Assembly: GCA_028715985.1 (NCBI GenBank)
Contig: JAQUQR010000007.1
Span: 28,189-92,188 of the forward strand
DNA length: 64,000 nucleotides
Origin: Methanocellales archaeon
GTDB taxonomy: Archaea; Halobacteriota; UBA148
Direction of reading: 5' to 3'
A program made the translations under genes and the position numbers. The first letter of the stretch is position 1. Each line of letters opens with the position of its first letter. The notes below the pieces were generated by a model. The model ran no database searches and was not told where the DNA came from. It saw only the letters and a program-made list of their open reading frames with translations. Positions 1 to 7,322 of this stretch are shown in pieces.

Positions 1-995
1 GAAGTACCATCATATTTCTTTCGTGGGTATAGTCCAATATAATCTGTTTTGTTGCGAATTGAATTCAATAAATGTTTATCTGGATTCATAATAAATTTAT
101 CAGCCATTGTTAGTGATGCAATCTCGCTATCCAGTCCATATCTCGCTGCATCCCAGATGAACCGGACTGCTGCATCTGGTATCTGCATTATATCGCAGCT
201 CGGGCTGGTTCCGGAGTTACTGAAGAGCCATATGTCAAGTTCCGCATTTTTTGGCAGTTCTTCTCTCTTTTGTGCCCGCTGGATTTCTCTAAATCTATAA
301 CACAGCCATTCCACAGTTTCGCCGCTCGGTCGTTTTTTACCGATGGTTTCTACCTTCTCTCCGCCGACTGACAATAATCTACGATTCTCATTAACGATCG
401 ACGCGATAATATCCTGAACGAACGGCTGATGCGCACCCTCGAACACCATCAGTTTGCCATTTAATAGTCTGGTACCGATTGGAATGTAATTCACAGCGAA
501 AAGGCATCTTGGACAGACATTAAACATTCTCGAAGACGATGGCAGTGCCTGAGCATCGCTACCAAGAGTTCCAATAAGTGGAAAAAAGTCTCTTCCAATG
601 GCGTGGTCGCTCTCTCTATCGTCATCTACCTGTTCATATGCGGCATTGAGATCACATGCAGGAAACTCACCACAGCATTCACACATCCCTAAATTAGGAT
701 TTGCATTTTCTATCTGAGCTAGTAGTCCCGATAAAATTGAAATATATTTTCTTTTACGAAATTCCTCATATTTTTCCCCTCTCGGTTGATACAAAGGACC
801 ATTATTGCCAAATACCATTGTAAAAGATTTTAATCTAGAATTCCAATCTGCTAAATCATCGCCCGATCCAAATACCCGCTTCACATCACCATGGTCAATC
901 TGAGTAAATGGCTCCTTGCCTGCCAAATGAGCGATAACGGCTTGCCCAGTATCTACAAATGGATTGCCAGTAACTCGATAAATGTAATTTTTCAC
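1..995 (-). CDS. cas8b1: CRISPR-associated Cas8b1/Cst1-like Cascade large subunit (partial)
   Basis: An open frame starts at a GTG behind a strong AAGGAGGT ribosome binding site and runs about 331 codons off the left edge, so the C-terminus is missing. Residues 8-26 read VTGNPFVDTGQAVIAHLAG, the opening typical of Cst1/Cas8b1 proteins of subtype I-B effector complexes. Cysteine pairs CECC (105-108) and CPRC (161-164) fit the CXXC-CXXC description of that family. In type I systems this subunit recognises the PAM and helps load the target within Cascade. The rest of the cas operon would lie to the left. Family is assigned from remembered signatures, not a search. Confidence 0.72.
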   Translation of the reverse strand, partial: MKNYIYRVTGNPFVDTGQAVIAHLAGKEPFTQIDHGDVKRVFGSGDDLADWNSRLKSFTMVFGNNGPLYQPRGEKYEEFRKRKYISILSGLLAQIENANPNLGMCECCGEFPACDLNAAYEQVDDDRESDHAIGRDFFPLIGTLGSDAQALPSSSRMFNVCPRCLFAVNYIPIGTRLLNGKLMVFEGAHQPFVQDIIASIVNENRRLLSVGGEKVETIGKKRPSGETVEWLCYRFREIQRAQKREELPKNAELDIWLFSNSGTSPSCDIMQIPDAAVRFIWDAARYGLDSEIASLTMADKFIMNPDKHLLNSIRNKTDYIGLYPRKKYDGT

Positions 996-1101
996 TCTAC
1001 GACCTCCTTGTATCCATCCATAAATCACGATAAATCGTCATTTCAATTGTCCGCTCTTTAAGCGCTTCCATCTACGACCCCTGTTTAGATATCATTTGCA
1101 T

Positions 1102-1524
1102 TTACCTCGACCTGACGTATTCGACCATGAGCTTCGCAAACGTGTCAAAATCATCCAGCCTGTTGTGCAGGAAATCCTGGAGAATGCCCATATCCACCTC
1201 TTCATACATGTGGACCAGGACATTTCTAAAGCCGGCCGCTAATGCAAATTCTTCGGCGAAATCCTTGGGCAAAATAGCGTGCTTTCCAAGGATCAATATC
1301 ACGCTCTTGTAATCCTCTGGCTTTTCAAACCCCTCGACAGAGATGATGACCTCACCTATATCAAGCGTTGACTCTATCGCCAACTGGAAGTTCCTTTCGA
1401 TGGCACTTCTTAACTCATAATTTTCTTCCAGTTCTTCCCTTGACACGTTTCTTTTTGACGATAAAAAATCCACATACTTTTTCATCGACCGTAACTTGAG
1501 GGATATTTTTTCCTTTTCATCCAT
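1102..1524 (-). CDS. hepT: HepT-like HEPN ribonuclease toxin
   Basis: A 140-residue all-helical protein of the HepT/DUF86 type. The RX4HXY motif that forms the RNase active site in HEPN toxins is present as R100-NVLV-H105-M-Y107. The family cleaves RNA and is neutralised by a partner nucleotidyltransferase that adds AMP to the motif tyrosine. The partner lies 8 bases upstream on the same strand, so the two form a type VII toxin-antitoxin operon. It sits between two cas genes, a place where such pairs may act as addiction or backup modules. Start is an ATG with the expected family N-terminus. Confidence 0.85.
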   Translation of the reverse strand: MDEKEKISLKLRSMKKYVDFLSSKRNVSREELEENYELRSAIERNFQLAIESTLDIGEVIISVEGFEKPEDYKSVILILGKHAILPKDFAEEFALAAGFRNVLVHMYEEVDMGILQDFLHNRLDDFDTFAKLMVEYVRSR

Positions 1525-1532
1525 AAGCTCAC

Positions 1533-1961
1533 CTAATAGGTGATGCCTTCCTCCATCACCTTTTTCAGGAATATGTCAGAGGCCATCTTTTCATGATATT
1601 TCCTGTCCAGATATCCGGATAAAATCCTTTGCTCGACGTCAATTTTTTTCCCTCCTTCCCTTACAAAGAGGGGGGCGTTGCATTTTATTATCTCGTAATT
1701 GAGGGAAACGGGTGCATCATTCATTACCACCACATCCACTTTATCCGTTTTTAATAGCGAGACTATCTCGCTGAGGATGTTCAGCATCTCTTCATCCCTC
1801 TCCTCTTTGACCAAAGCATCATTGAGATATACTCCTACATCTACATCGCTCAACTTCCCCCTCTCCCCCCGGGCCATAGAGCCGAACAGATACGCAAGTT
1901 CAACGCATGAGCGAGCGTTAAATAGCCCTTTAATTTTCTCTAATATAGCTCCCTTGGACAC
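1533..1961 (-). CDS. mntA: MntA-like nucleotidyltransferase antitoxin
   Basis: A 142-residue minimal nucleotidyltransferase. The GSMARG segment at residues 27-32 followed by SDVD at 38-41 is the metal- and nucleotide-binding signature GSxARG...SDxD of the pol-beta superfamily; a third acidic position is offered by DVVV near residue 75. MntA proteins inactivate HepT by adding AMP units to its active-site tyrosine. The start is a GTG and the gene is first in the mntA-hepT operon. The C-terminal 30 residues are lysine-rich and may contact the toxin (inference). Confidence 0.85.
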   Translation of the reverse strand: MSKGAILEKIKGLFNARSCVELAYLFGSMARGERGKLSDVDVGVYLNDALVKEERDEEMLNILSEIVSLLKTDKVDVVVMNDAPVSLNYEIIKCNAPLFVREGGKKIDVEQRILSGYLDRKYHEKMASDIFLKKVMEEGITY

Positions 1962-2093
1962 GACAATCAGATCTCCTCTTTTTCAACGTGACCTTAATTT
2001 CTCCGTTCTTATCTTATCGCAAACCCCATTGATAAGCCCCTTTTCCCATCATAGATAAGGAAGGTCGCATTCGTCTGGTTTTAGAGTTTCGGC

Positions 2094-2840
2094 TCACTCG
2101 TCATCATCGTTTCTCCTCAAGACCTCCAAACATCCAAAACCCATCGCATTCTTTTCTCCTATGCCGGCGTCGTATGCGAAGTTCAGCAACTCGGGACTTG
2201 CTTCCAGATCAAAAGTAATCAGACTGCATCTTCTGGGCGTGGCATTTTCGCCACTGCCTATCAGAATGCGCTTTCCCTTAAAATACCTTACTCTGGTGAG
2301 GTGAAAGTGATCTTTTTCTGGGGGTGATCTATTATATTCGGTATAGCGCTCCACCAGATTTTTATGGATATTCTCATGAAATTTGCCGTCTGTCGGGTAG
2401 AGGTCCCATTCCTTAAGCTCGCCGTTCTCCTCTCTCAGCGTTTTCACGAATATCGGGCTTATCGCTCTGAAGGTGGAAGGGCTTTTGAGGCTCATCTGCT
2501 CCAGGATTTCGATCCTGTTCACGATGAACTTCTGGTCATAAAGGCGGAAATCAGGCTCCTGCAAAAGGCCTTCGGCAAAACTTCTCACAAACTCGACATC
2601 TGGAGAGGTAAGAATGAAATAAGCATCCTCAAATGCCAATCCTTTGCGCGATGGCTTGCGATCTTGGATAACCAGATTTGAAAAATTGTAGAACTTGAAG
2701 CCCTGATGGGAGTGAGATTCATTCGCTAGCCTAATGTTTCCTAGTGCCAGCTTCCCATATAGCATCGAGGCTAGGGCATATTGATAATCAAAAGGAAGCG
2801 ATCCTCTTGAGATCTTTCTTACGAATATTTTGGCGCGCAT
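2094..2840 (-). CDS. cas6: CRISPR pre-crRNA endoribonuclease Cas6
   Basis: A 248-residue protein with the tandem ferredoxin-like layout of Cas6. The C-terminal glycine-rich loop is clear: GIGEKNAMGFGCLEVL at about residues 224-239, matching the G-loop consensus GhGxxxxxGFG. Cas6 cuts CRISPR transcripts within repeats to make guide RNAs. It lies about 130 bases from the MntA/HepT pair, which separates it from the Cascade large subunit. No repeat array is visible in this window, so the arrays it serves must be elsewhere. The catalytic histidine cannot be assigned with confidence. Confidence 0.85.
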   Translation of the reverse strand: MRAKIFVRKISRGSLPFDYQYALASMLYGKLALGNIRLANESHSHQGFKFYNFSNLVIQDRKPSRKGLAFEDAYFILTSPDVEFVRSFAEGLLQEPDFRLYDQKFIVNRIEILEQMSLKSPSTFRAISPIFVKTLREENGELKEWDLYPTDGKFHENIHKNLVERYTEYNRSPPEKDHFHLTRVRYFKGKRILIGSGENATPRRCSLITFDLEASPELLNFAYDAGIGEKNAMGFGCLEVLRRNDDDE

Positions 2841-3080
2841 GCAGTTGGGTCAGACCCGATTCTACTACGAAAGAGGATTCCTTAAGAGTTCCGATTTTGC
2901 TCGGTCCCTTCCGTCCACATACCAGAATTACTGGTAGCAAGATGAAACTTTCAAAGACCATTAAACGCCAGATCGTATACCCAATTGCCACGCATCTTCC
3001 ACATCAACGACGGTAACCATGCTCCGCTACTTTACATGCATCTAGGAAAGGTGGAAAATATTAGATATGGCTCAATTGAC

Positions 3081-3494
3081 CTAATCTTTACTTATCCATA
3101 ATCCATGTATAGTACAGCATTCTCTGGCTGTTATTTTGTCAGCTTTGACAACAAAGGTCGCTTCTGGAAGATCGTTGAATGTCAAGAAATGACGGTAGGC
3201 TTTTCCATCGGCAATTACCTGTATCCACCCTATATGATGGCTTTTTTCCATCGGGTGAGGCACTGAGCCTATTTTAACTTTAACTCCGTCTTTTGTTCTT
3301 TCTATTACCGGAACATGCTTTTCCTTCCCAACATCTTCTGTCTTTTCTTCAAGCAGCTCCATCGGTTGCCCGCAACACACCAGTTGTCCCACTCCTGCAT
3401 ACAATACTTCTACAATATTCCCACAAACATTGCACCTATAAACCTGCAATCTTTTGGTCGTTTTAAGTCCTCCTTTTTCACCCCTTGCCCCCAA
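3081..3494 (-). CDS. dfx: Desulfoferrodoxin (superoxide reductase with N-terminal desulforedoxin domain)
   Basis: A 137-residue two-domain superoxide reductase. The N-terminal part has CNVC and VCCGQPM, the four cysteines of the FeCys4 desulforedoxin centre. The C-terminal part has [19 protein letters not shown] and CTIHGLW, which supply the glutamate, four histidines and one cysteine of the catalytic iron site. It reduces superoxide to peroxide in the cytoplasm without making oxygen, taking electrons from rubredoxin. It is the last gene of a peroxiredoxin, winged-helix, desulfoferrodoxin operon. The start is a TTG directly after the upstream TGA, suggesting translational coupling; a later start cannot be excluded. 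Confidence 0.93.
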   Translation of the reverse strand: MGARGEKGGLKTTKRLQVYRCNVCGNIVEVLYAGVGQLVCCGQPMELLEEKTEDVGKEKHVPVIERTKDGVKVKIGSVPHPMEKSHHIGWIQVIADGKAYRHFLTFNDLPEATFVVKADKITARECCTIHGLWISKD

Positions 3495-3725
3495 TCATTC
3501 CAAAGCTTTAAGCCCTTTTTCCGTTATCATATATTTTCCGTGCTCTTCTTTCAAGTATCCCGCTTCCACCAGATCCCTTAATCCACTTCTCACCCTGAAA
3601 AGTGGGAGTTTAAGCGTGCTCGCTATCTCCTCTGGTGTGCGAGGGTCTTTCGCTGCCTCTAAAATCTTCTCTCCTAATGCAGTAGGTTTACCATCTGGAC
3701 TAATGCATGCCATCTTATCACTCAT
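3495..3725 (-). CDS. Small winged-helix protein in the oxidative-stress operon
   Basis: A 76-residue protein with a clear winged helix-turn-helix: RTPEEIASTLKLPLFRVRSGLRDLVEAG at about residues 29-56 followed by a wing (YLKEEHGKYMITEKG). The start overlaps the end of the peroxiredoxin gene by 8 bases, and its stop touches the desulfoferrodoxin start, so it is co-transcribed with both. A role as local regulator of the peroxide/superoxide operon is inference. No metal or redox site is visible apart from one cysteine near the N-terminus (MACIS). Confidence 0.75.
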   Translation of the reverse strand: MSDKMACISPDGKPTALGEKILEAAKDPRTPEEIASTLKLPLFRVRSGLRDLVEAGYLKEEHGKYMITEKGLKALE

Positions 3726-4383
3726 CCAACTTCTTCTTGCAGAAATACCAGTCTTTACAATCGAATCCCTGCTTTAGTCTTTCTTCAGCAGCCTCCTGAG
3801 TCGGTGGTGTTGGAACTATTACTGGCTCACCTGGTCTCCAGTTAGCTGGAGTGGCCACATGATGTTTATCTGTTGTTTGTAGTGCATCTATGATTCTCAA
3901 TATCTCGTCCATGTTCCTGCCCGTCGTCAGTGGATAGTATATCATCGCTCTAAGGATTCCGTCCGGGTCGATCACAAAGACGCATCTTGACGTTTCTGTC
4001 TTGCTCTCTCCTGGCATTACCATGCCATAAAGGCTTGCCACCTCTTTATTCAGGTCTGCAATCACTGGAAATGGTATCTTTACACCGAACTTCTCCTCAA
4101 TGTTTCTGACCCAAGATATGTGGGAATAAACGCTGTCTATGCTCAATCCCATAAGCTGGACATTGCGCGACTGCAACTCATCAAAGATCTCTGCGAATCC
4201 TATGAACTCTGTCGTGCATACGGGCGTGAAGTCGGCTGGATGTGAAAACAGTATGAGCCAGCTTCCCTTAAAATCGGAGAGTTTCAGCTTACCTTGTGTT
4301 GTTACTGCCTCAAACTCCGGCGCTTTTTCACCCAATCTGGGTAGTCTAACACTTTCTGACTCCTGCTCCCTCTCCATATTCAT
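3718..4383 (-). CDS. prx: Archaeal Prx6-type peroxiredoxin
   Basis: A 221-residue AhpC/TSA-family peroxidase. The peroxidatic cysteine is C56 in PADFTPVCTTEF, with the conserved arginine in TSRCVFVIDPDG. The long C-terminal arm ending in CKDWYFCKKKL carries the two extra cysteines characteristic of archaeal Prx6-like enzymes. It reduces H2O2 and organic peroxides, including the peroxide made by the neighbouring superoxide reductase. It is first in the operon. An AGGTGA ribosome binding site lies upstream of the ATG. Confidence 0.93.
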   Translation of the reverse strand: MNMEREQESESVRLPRLGEKAPEFEAVTTQGKLKLSDFKGSWLILFSHPADFTPVCTTEFIGFAEIFDELQSRNVQLMGLSIDSVYSHISWVRNIEEKFGVKIPFPVIADLNKEVASLYGMVMPGESKTETSRCVFVIDPDGILRAMIYYPLTTGRNMDEILRIIDALQTTDKHHVATPANWRPGEPVIVPTPPTQEAAEERLKQGFDCKDWYFCKKKLDE

Positions 4384-4495
4384 ATTATCATATCACCTCT
4401 CTTTAATTCCTACTATTTCATAAAATAAAACATTATCTGTAGTATGGCATTCATGACAACAATTATTCTTTAAGGCATTTGTCCCATTTATTTAC

Positions 4496-4894
4496 TCATT
4501 TATTTTTACCCTGATCTTCCGTTTTTCCCTTATAATCCTTAATAGCTTCGTGAAGTGCATCGGATGCCAAGTTGGAACAATGCATCTTCTTGGGCGGCAA
4601 ACCCTCAAGCTCATCGGCCACGTCATTGCGGGTTATTTTCAGGGCTTCATCTACATGTATACCCTTAGCCATTTCAGTAACCATGCTGCTTGTTGCAATG
4701 GCAGAGCCGCATCCGAATGTTCTGAACTTAATATCTGTAATGATGTCATCTTTCACTTTAATAAAAATCTCCATAAGGTCTCCGCAGACGGGGTTTCCTA
4801 CCTTCCCATAGCCATCTGGGGCTTCTATAATGCCCACATTCCTCGGATTTGTGAAATGATCCAGTACTTTTTCACTATAACCTATCTGTGCCAT
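4496..4894 (-). CDS. iscU: Fe-S cluster scaffold IscU
   Basis: A 132-residue U-type scaffold. It has the three conserved cysteines: C37 in NPVCGD (with the aspartate that promotes cluster release), the one in FGCGSAIA, and the one in MHCSNLA. IscU accepts sulfur and iron to build [2Fe-2S] clusters. It follows the IscS homologue on the same strand, with a short tandem-repeat array between them. A GGGAGGT site precedes the ATG. Because the adjacent desulfurase lacks its PLP lysine, the sulfur source for this scaffold is an open question. Confidence 0.94.
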   Translation of the reverse strand: MAQIGYSEKVLDHFTNPRNVGIIEAPDGYGKVGNPVCGDLMEIFIKVKDDIITDIKFRTFGCGSAIATSSMVTEMAKGIHVDEALKITRNDVADELEGLPPKKMHCSNLASDALHEAIKDYKGKTEDQGKNK

Positions 4895-4921
4895 ACAAAC
4901 TACCTCCCACGATCCTCTTTA

Positions 4922-4997
4922 TTTTATAGGGGTTCTTTACTTTATAGGGGTTCTTTACTTTATAGGGGTTCTTTACTTTATAGAGGTTCTTTACTTT
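4922..4997. repeat. Tandem 18-bp repeat between iscS and iscU
   Basis: About 4.3 head-to-tail copies of tttataggggttctttac, with one substitution (gggg to gagg) in the copies nearest iscS. Read on the coding strand, each unit holds an in-frame TAA in the iscS frame, because 18 is a multiple of three; the iscS stop is the first of them. It looks like a slippage expansion of the 3' end of iscS. No spacers, so not a CRISPR. Confidence 0.9.
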
Positions 4998-6150
4998 ATA
5001 GAGGTGAAATTCCTCTCAACCTTTCAACCGTCTCCTTTACAGCTCTTGTAACCAGAGGTATTTCTCCGATATTATTTGATCGTCCAAGGGTTAAGACCAT
5101 TGATCCGTGGGCCTCTTCGTGTTTCAAACCAATCGCCAATAGGACGTGTGATGGCTCCAGCGTTTTGGAGCTGCACGCTGACCCAGTTGATACCTGTATG
5201 TTGTATTTCATATCCATATTCAATAGTATGCTTTCGCCCTCTATACGACTGAACCTGAAACTGGCATGGTGAGGGAGTCTCTGGCTGGGATGACCAGTAA
5301 GATACGCTTCCTCGACCTTTAGTATCTCCTCGATAAGTTTATCCCTGATTTCCTTGAGTCTCTCACTTTCCTGTTTCATTTCACTCTTCATTATTTTTGC
5401 CGCTTCCCCCATTCCCAGAATTGCGAATAGGTTCTCTGTCCCAGACCTAAGACCCCTCTCCTGCCCACCGCCAAGAAGAATTGGTTGAAGCTTTACACCT
5501 GGCTTTATATACAATGCACCTGCACCCTGAGGTCCGTACATATCGTTAGAGGATAGTGTCAAAAGATCTATCCCATCCTTTTGTACATCTATTGGTATAC
5601 GACCTGCAGCAGCGGTTGCATCCACATGCAGATATAAACCCTTTTCATGTACTATCCCACTTAGCTCCCTGATAGGCTCTATGGTTCCTATTTCGTTATT
5701 TGCATACATTATCGAAGTTAACGGAGTATCCTCGGTCAAAACATCATTGAGTATCTCAATATCAACCACTCCAGTTGAGTCAACAGGTATGATGCCCAGC
5801 TCAAAGCCACTTTTCAGAAGTTCTTTCATGGAGTTAAGGACTGATATGTGCTCTATGGCGCTTGCAGCAACCTTTTTACCTTTGCCCATGTTCCTAAGCG
5901 CCGTTCCCTTAATAGCCAGGTTGTTGGATTCTGTCGCCCCACTTGTAAAGATGATACAGTCCTCATTCTCTGCATTTATGAGTCTTGCAACTTTTTCTCT
6001 GGCATCTTCGATAACTCTTTTCGCCTCTAATCCCATTGAATGAAGGGATGAGGGATTTCCAAAGCCACTTTTAAGATTAGACGTAACAAAATCCAATACC
6101 CTTGGATCAACAGGCATCGATGATGCGTGGTCCAAATATATCTTTCCCAT
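4996..6150 (-). CDS. iscS: Cysteine desulfurase-like IscS lacking the PLP-binding lysine
   Basis: A class V aminotransferase-fold protein of 384 residues. Conserved features are present: YLDHASS at the start, SGATESNN, the stacking histidine in AIEH, HVDATAAAG, and the catalytic loop cysteine C326 in STGSACSSK. The segment that normally reads SSHKxYGP(K/Q)G is SSNDMYGPQG, so histidine becomes N202 and the Schiff-base lysine becomes D203. A lysine-to-aspartate change at this place has been described for Archaeoglobus fulgidus IscS. The protein may therefore bind IscU and pass on sulfide-derived sulfur without PLP chemistry. The chosen ATG follows GGGGG; the frame extends upstream into a DsrE remnant. 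Confidence 0.88.
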   Translation of the reverse strand: MGKIYLDHASSMPVDPRVLDFVTSNLKSGFGNPSSLHSMGLEAKRVIEDAREKVARLINAENEDCIIFTSGATESNNLAIKGTALRNMGKGKKVAASAIEHISVLNSMKELLKSGFELGIIPVDSTGVVDIEILNDVLTEDTPLTSIMYANNEIGTIEPIRELSGIVHEKGLYLHVDATAAAGRIPIDVQKDGIDLLTLSSNDMYGPQGAGALYIKPGVKLQPILLGGGQERGLRSGTENLFAILGMGEAAKIMKSEMKQESERLKEIRDKLIEEILKVEEAYLTGHPSQRLPHHASFRFSRIEGESILLNMDMKYNIQVSTGSACSSKTLEPSHVLLAIGLKHEEAHGSMVLTLGRSNNIGEIPLVTRAVKETVERLRGISPL

Positions 6151-6228
6151 TGACTGCCCCCAAAACCACATTGCTGCACCGGCATCCGGTGCCAGATCAT
6201 TCAAGGCTCCTGCACTACTTTTTGTTCC
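6151..6228 (-). pseudogene. C-terminal remnant of a DsrE-family gene fused in frame ahead of iscS
   Basis: The frame upstream of the iscS ATG reads AGALNDLAPDAGAAMWF then WGQS. The intact DsrE-family protein at 10008-10364 ends in AGTLNDLALDAGATMWF and a stop. The match over 17 residues shows that this stretch is the tail of a second dsrE copy, whose stop codon has become a tryptophan codon so that the frame now runs into iscS. The rest of that copy is not recognisable between here and the ferredoxin gene. Confidence 0.75.
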
Positions 6229-6240
6229 CTCTACCTATAC

Positions 6241-6456
6241 CTATGTTACGTTTATCGCATCAGCAGGACAACCATCAGCAGCTTCCTGCACACAACTGCT
6301 TAAATCATCACCGACTTCTCCTTCAGCAGGACCTCTAGTCTGATATTTTTTTACAATACTTGCTTTTTCACCACTTTCCAAAACAAATACCTCTGAACAT
6401 GCATCTTCGCATGCTCCACATTCTATACATTCTTCTTGGTCTATACTGATTTTCAT
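6241..6456 (-). CDS. Small ferredoxin with one [4Fe-4S] motif
   Basis: A 71-residue ferredoxin. The motif CIECGACEDAC at residues 10-20 gives CxxCxxCxxxC, and a C-terminal CVQEAADGCPADAI supplies a further cysteine pair. This is the monocluster (or degenerate dicluster) archaeal form with CP as the fourth ligand or disulfide. It lies directly downstream of the 2-oxoacid oxidoreductase genes and is probably their electron acceptor. The N-terminus MKISIDQEECIECG is family-typical. Confidence 0.9.
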   Translation of the reverse strand: MKISIDQEECIECGACEDACSEVFVLESGEKASIVKKYQTRGPAEGEVGDDLSSCVQEAADGCPADAINVT

Positions 6457-6476
6457 ATCTTTATGCCTCCCTATTT

Positions 6477-7322
6477 TTATTGTTGAAAAAACTCTTCAAC
6501 TTTTTTCAATCTCTCTTTTCTTCCAAGCTTATCTCTAATCGGATTCCAATTGCCCATCAACTCCTGGTGAAAAACGGGTTTATTAACCTTATAAAAAACA
6601 CCTATAGCCATACGATCTCTCATTTCTTTTGCAAGCTTGACTGCTTCCTCAAAACTCTTCGCGGGCTTAGGAATTATCTCAGTTATTTCATTATATAACT
6701 TATACGTATTATTGAATACAACACTTGGTTGCAATACATCAATAACAGAAAAACCCTCGTGCAATACTGCCTCAACAATGAGATCAGAAAGATGATCAAT
6801 CTTACCGGCATACCCCCGGGCGACAAAACTAGCGCCAGCCTCCAACAATAAACTCAGTGGATTTAACGGCTCTTCAATATTCCCCTCAGGTAATGATGGA
6901 CCTTTAAAACCCTTCCTACTGGTCGGTGAAAATTGACCAGTAGTCAAAGCATATGTGCCGTTATTATGTACTATCACTGTGATATCTGCATTGCGTTTCG
7001 CTGCAAAAATCATATGGGCAATACCCTCACTATAGGCATCACCATCCCCGGCAAAAGCTAGCACCTTAAGATCGGGATTACCTAGTTTTATACCTTGAAC
7101 TGTGGCCATACTCCTACCATGAATAGAATACAAACCACTTAATCCAATATAATCAACAATCTTACCATGGCAGCCAATACCGCTAGAAATAATCAATTTA
7201 TTGCGATCTACTCCTTTGTCCTCAAGTTTCTTAACTACTTTCTTAAATGCATTGAAAATCCCAAAATTCCCACAACCAGGACACCAGGTAATCTCAGCAT
7301 CAGTAGAAAGATCAGCACTCAA
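6477..7322 (-). CDS. korB: 2-oxoacid:ferredoxin oxidoreductase, beta (TPP-binding) subunit
   Basis: A 281-residue beta subunit. CPGCGNFG near residue 14 and GIGCHG near residue 48 supply cluster cysteines, and FAGDGDAYSEGIAH holds the GDG...N thiamine diphosphate motif with HNNGTYALTTGQ following. It decarboxylates a 2-oxoacid (2-oxoglutarate, pyruvate or similar) and reduces ferredoxin. It overlaps the alpha/gamma gene by 11 bases, and the ferredoxin gene follows after 20 bases. No separate delta subunit is seen. The substrate cannot be told from sequence; the fused gamma-alpha layout is most often named Kor/OFOR. Confidence 0.9.
   Translation of the reverse strand: MSADLSTDAEITWCPGCGNFGIFNAFKKVVKKLEDKGVDRNKLIISSGIGCHGKIVDYIGLSGLYSIHGRSMATVQGIKLGNPDLKVLAFAGDGDAYSEGIAHMIFAAKRNADITVIVHNNGTYALTTGQFSPTSRKGFKGPSLPEGNIEEPLNPLSLLLEAGASFVARGYAGKIDHLSDLIVEAVLHEGFSVIDVLQPSVVFNNTYKLYNEITEIIPKPAKSFEEAVKLAKEMRDRMAIGVFYKVNKPVFHQELMGNWNPIRDKLGRKERLKKVEEFFQQ

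Noticed and set aside
2788..2991. 67-codon minus-strand frame overlapping the start of cas6
   Set aside because: Overlaps cas6 by more than 50 bases in another frame, has no recognised family, and no ribosome binding site.
4922..4997. Short tandem array considered as a CRISPR
   Set aside because: Units are head to tail without spacers.
5996..6204. Longer IscS start at 6204
   Set aside because: The extra 18 residues are the tail of a DsrE protein; the ATG at 6150 fits the IscS family start.
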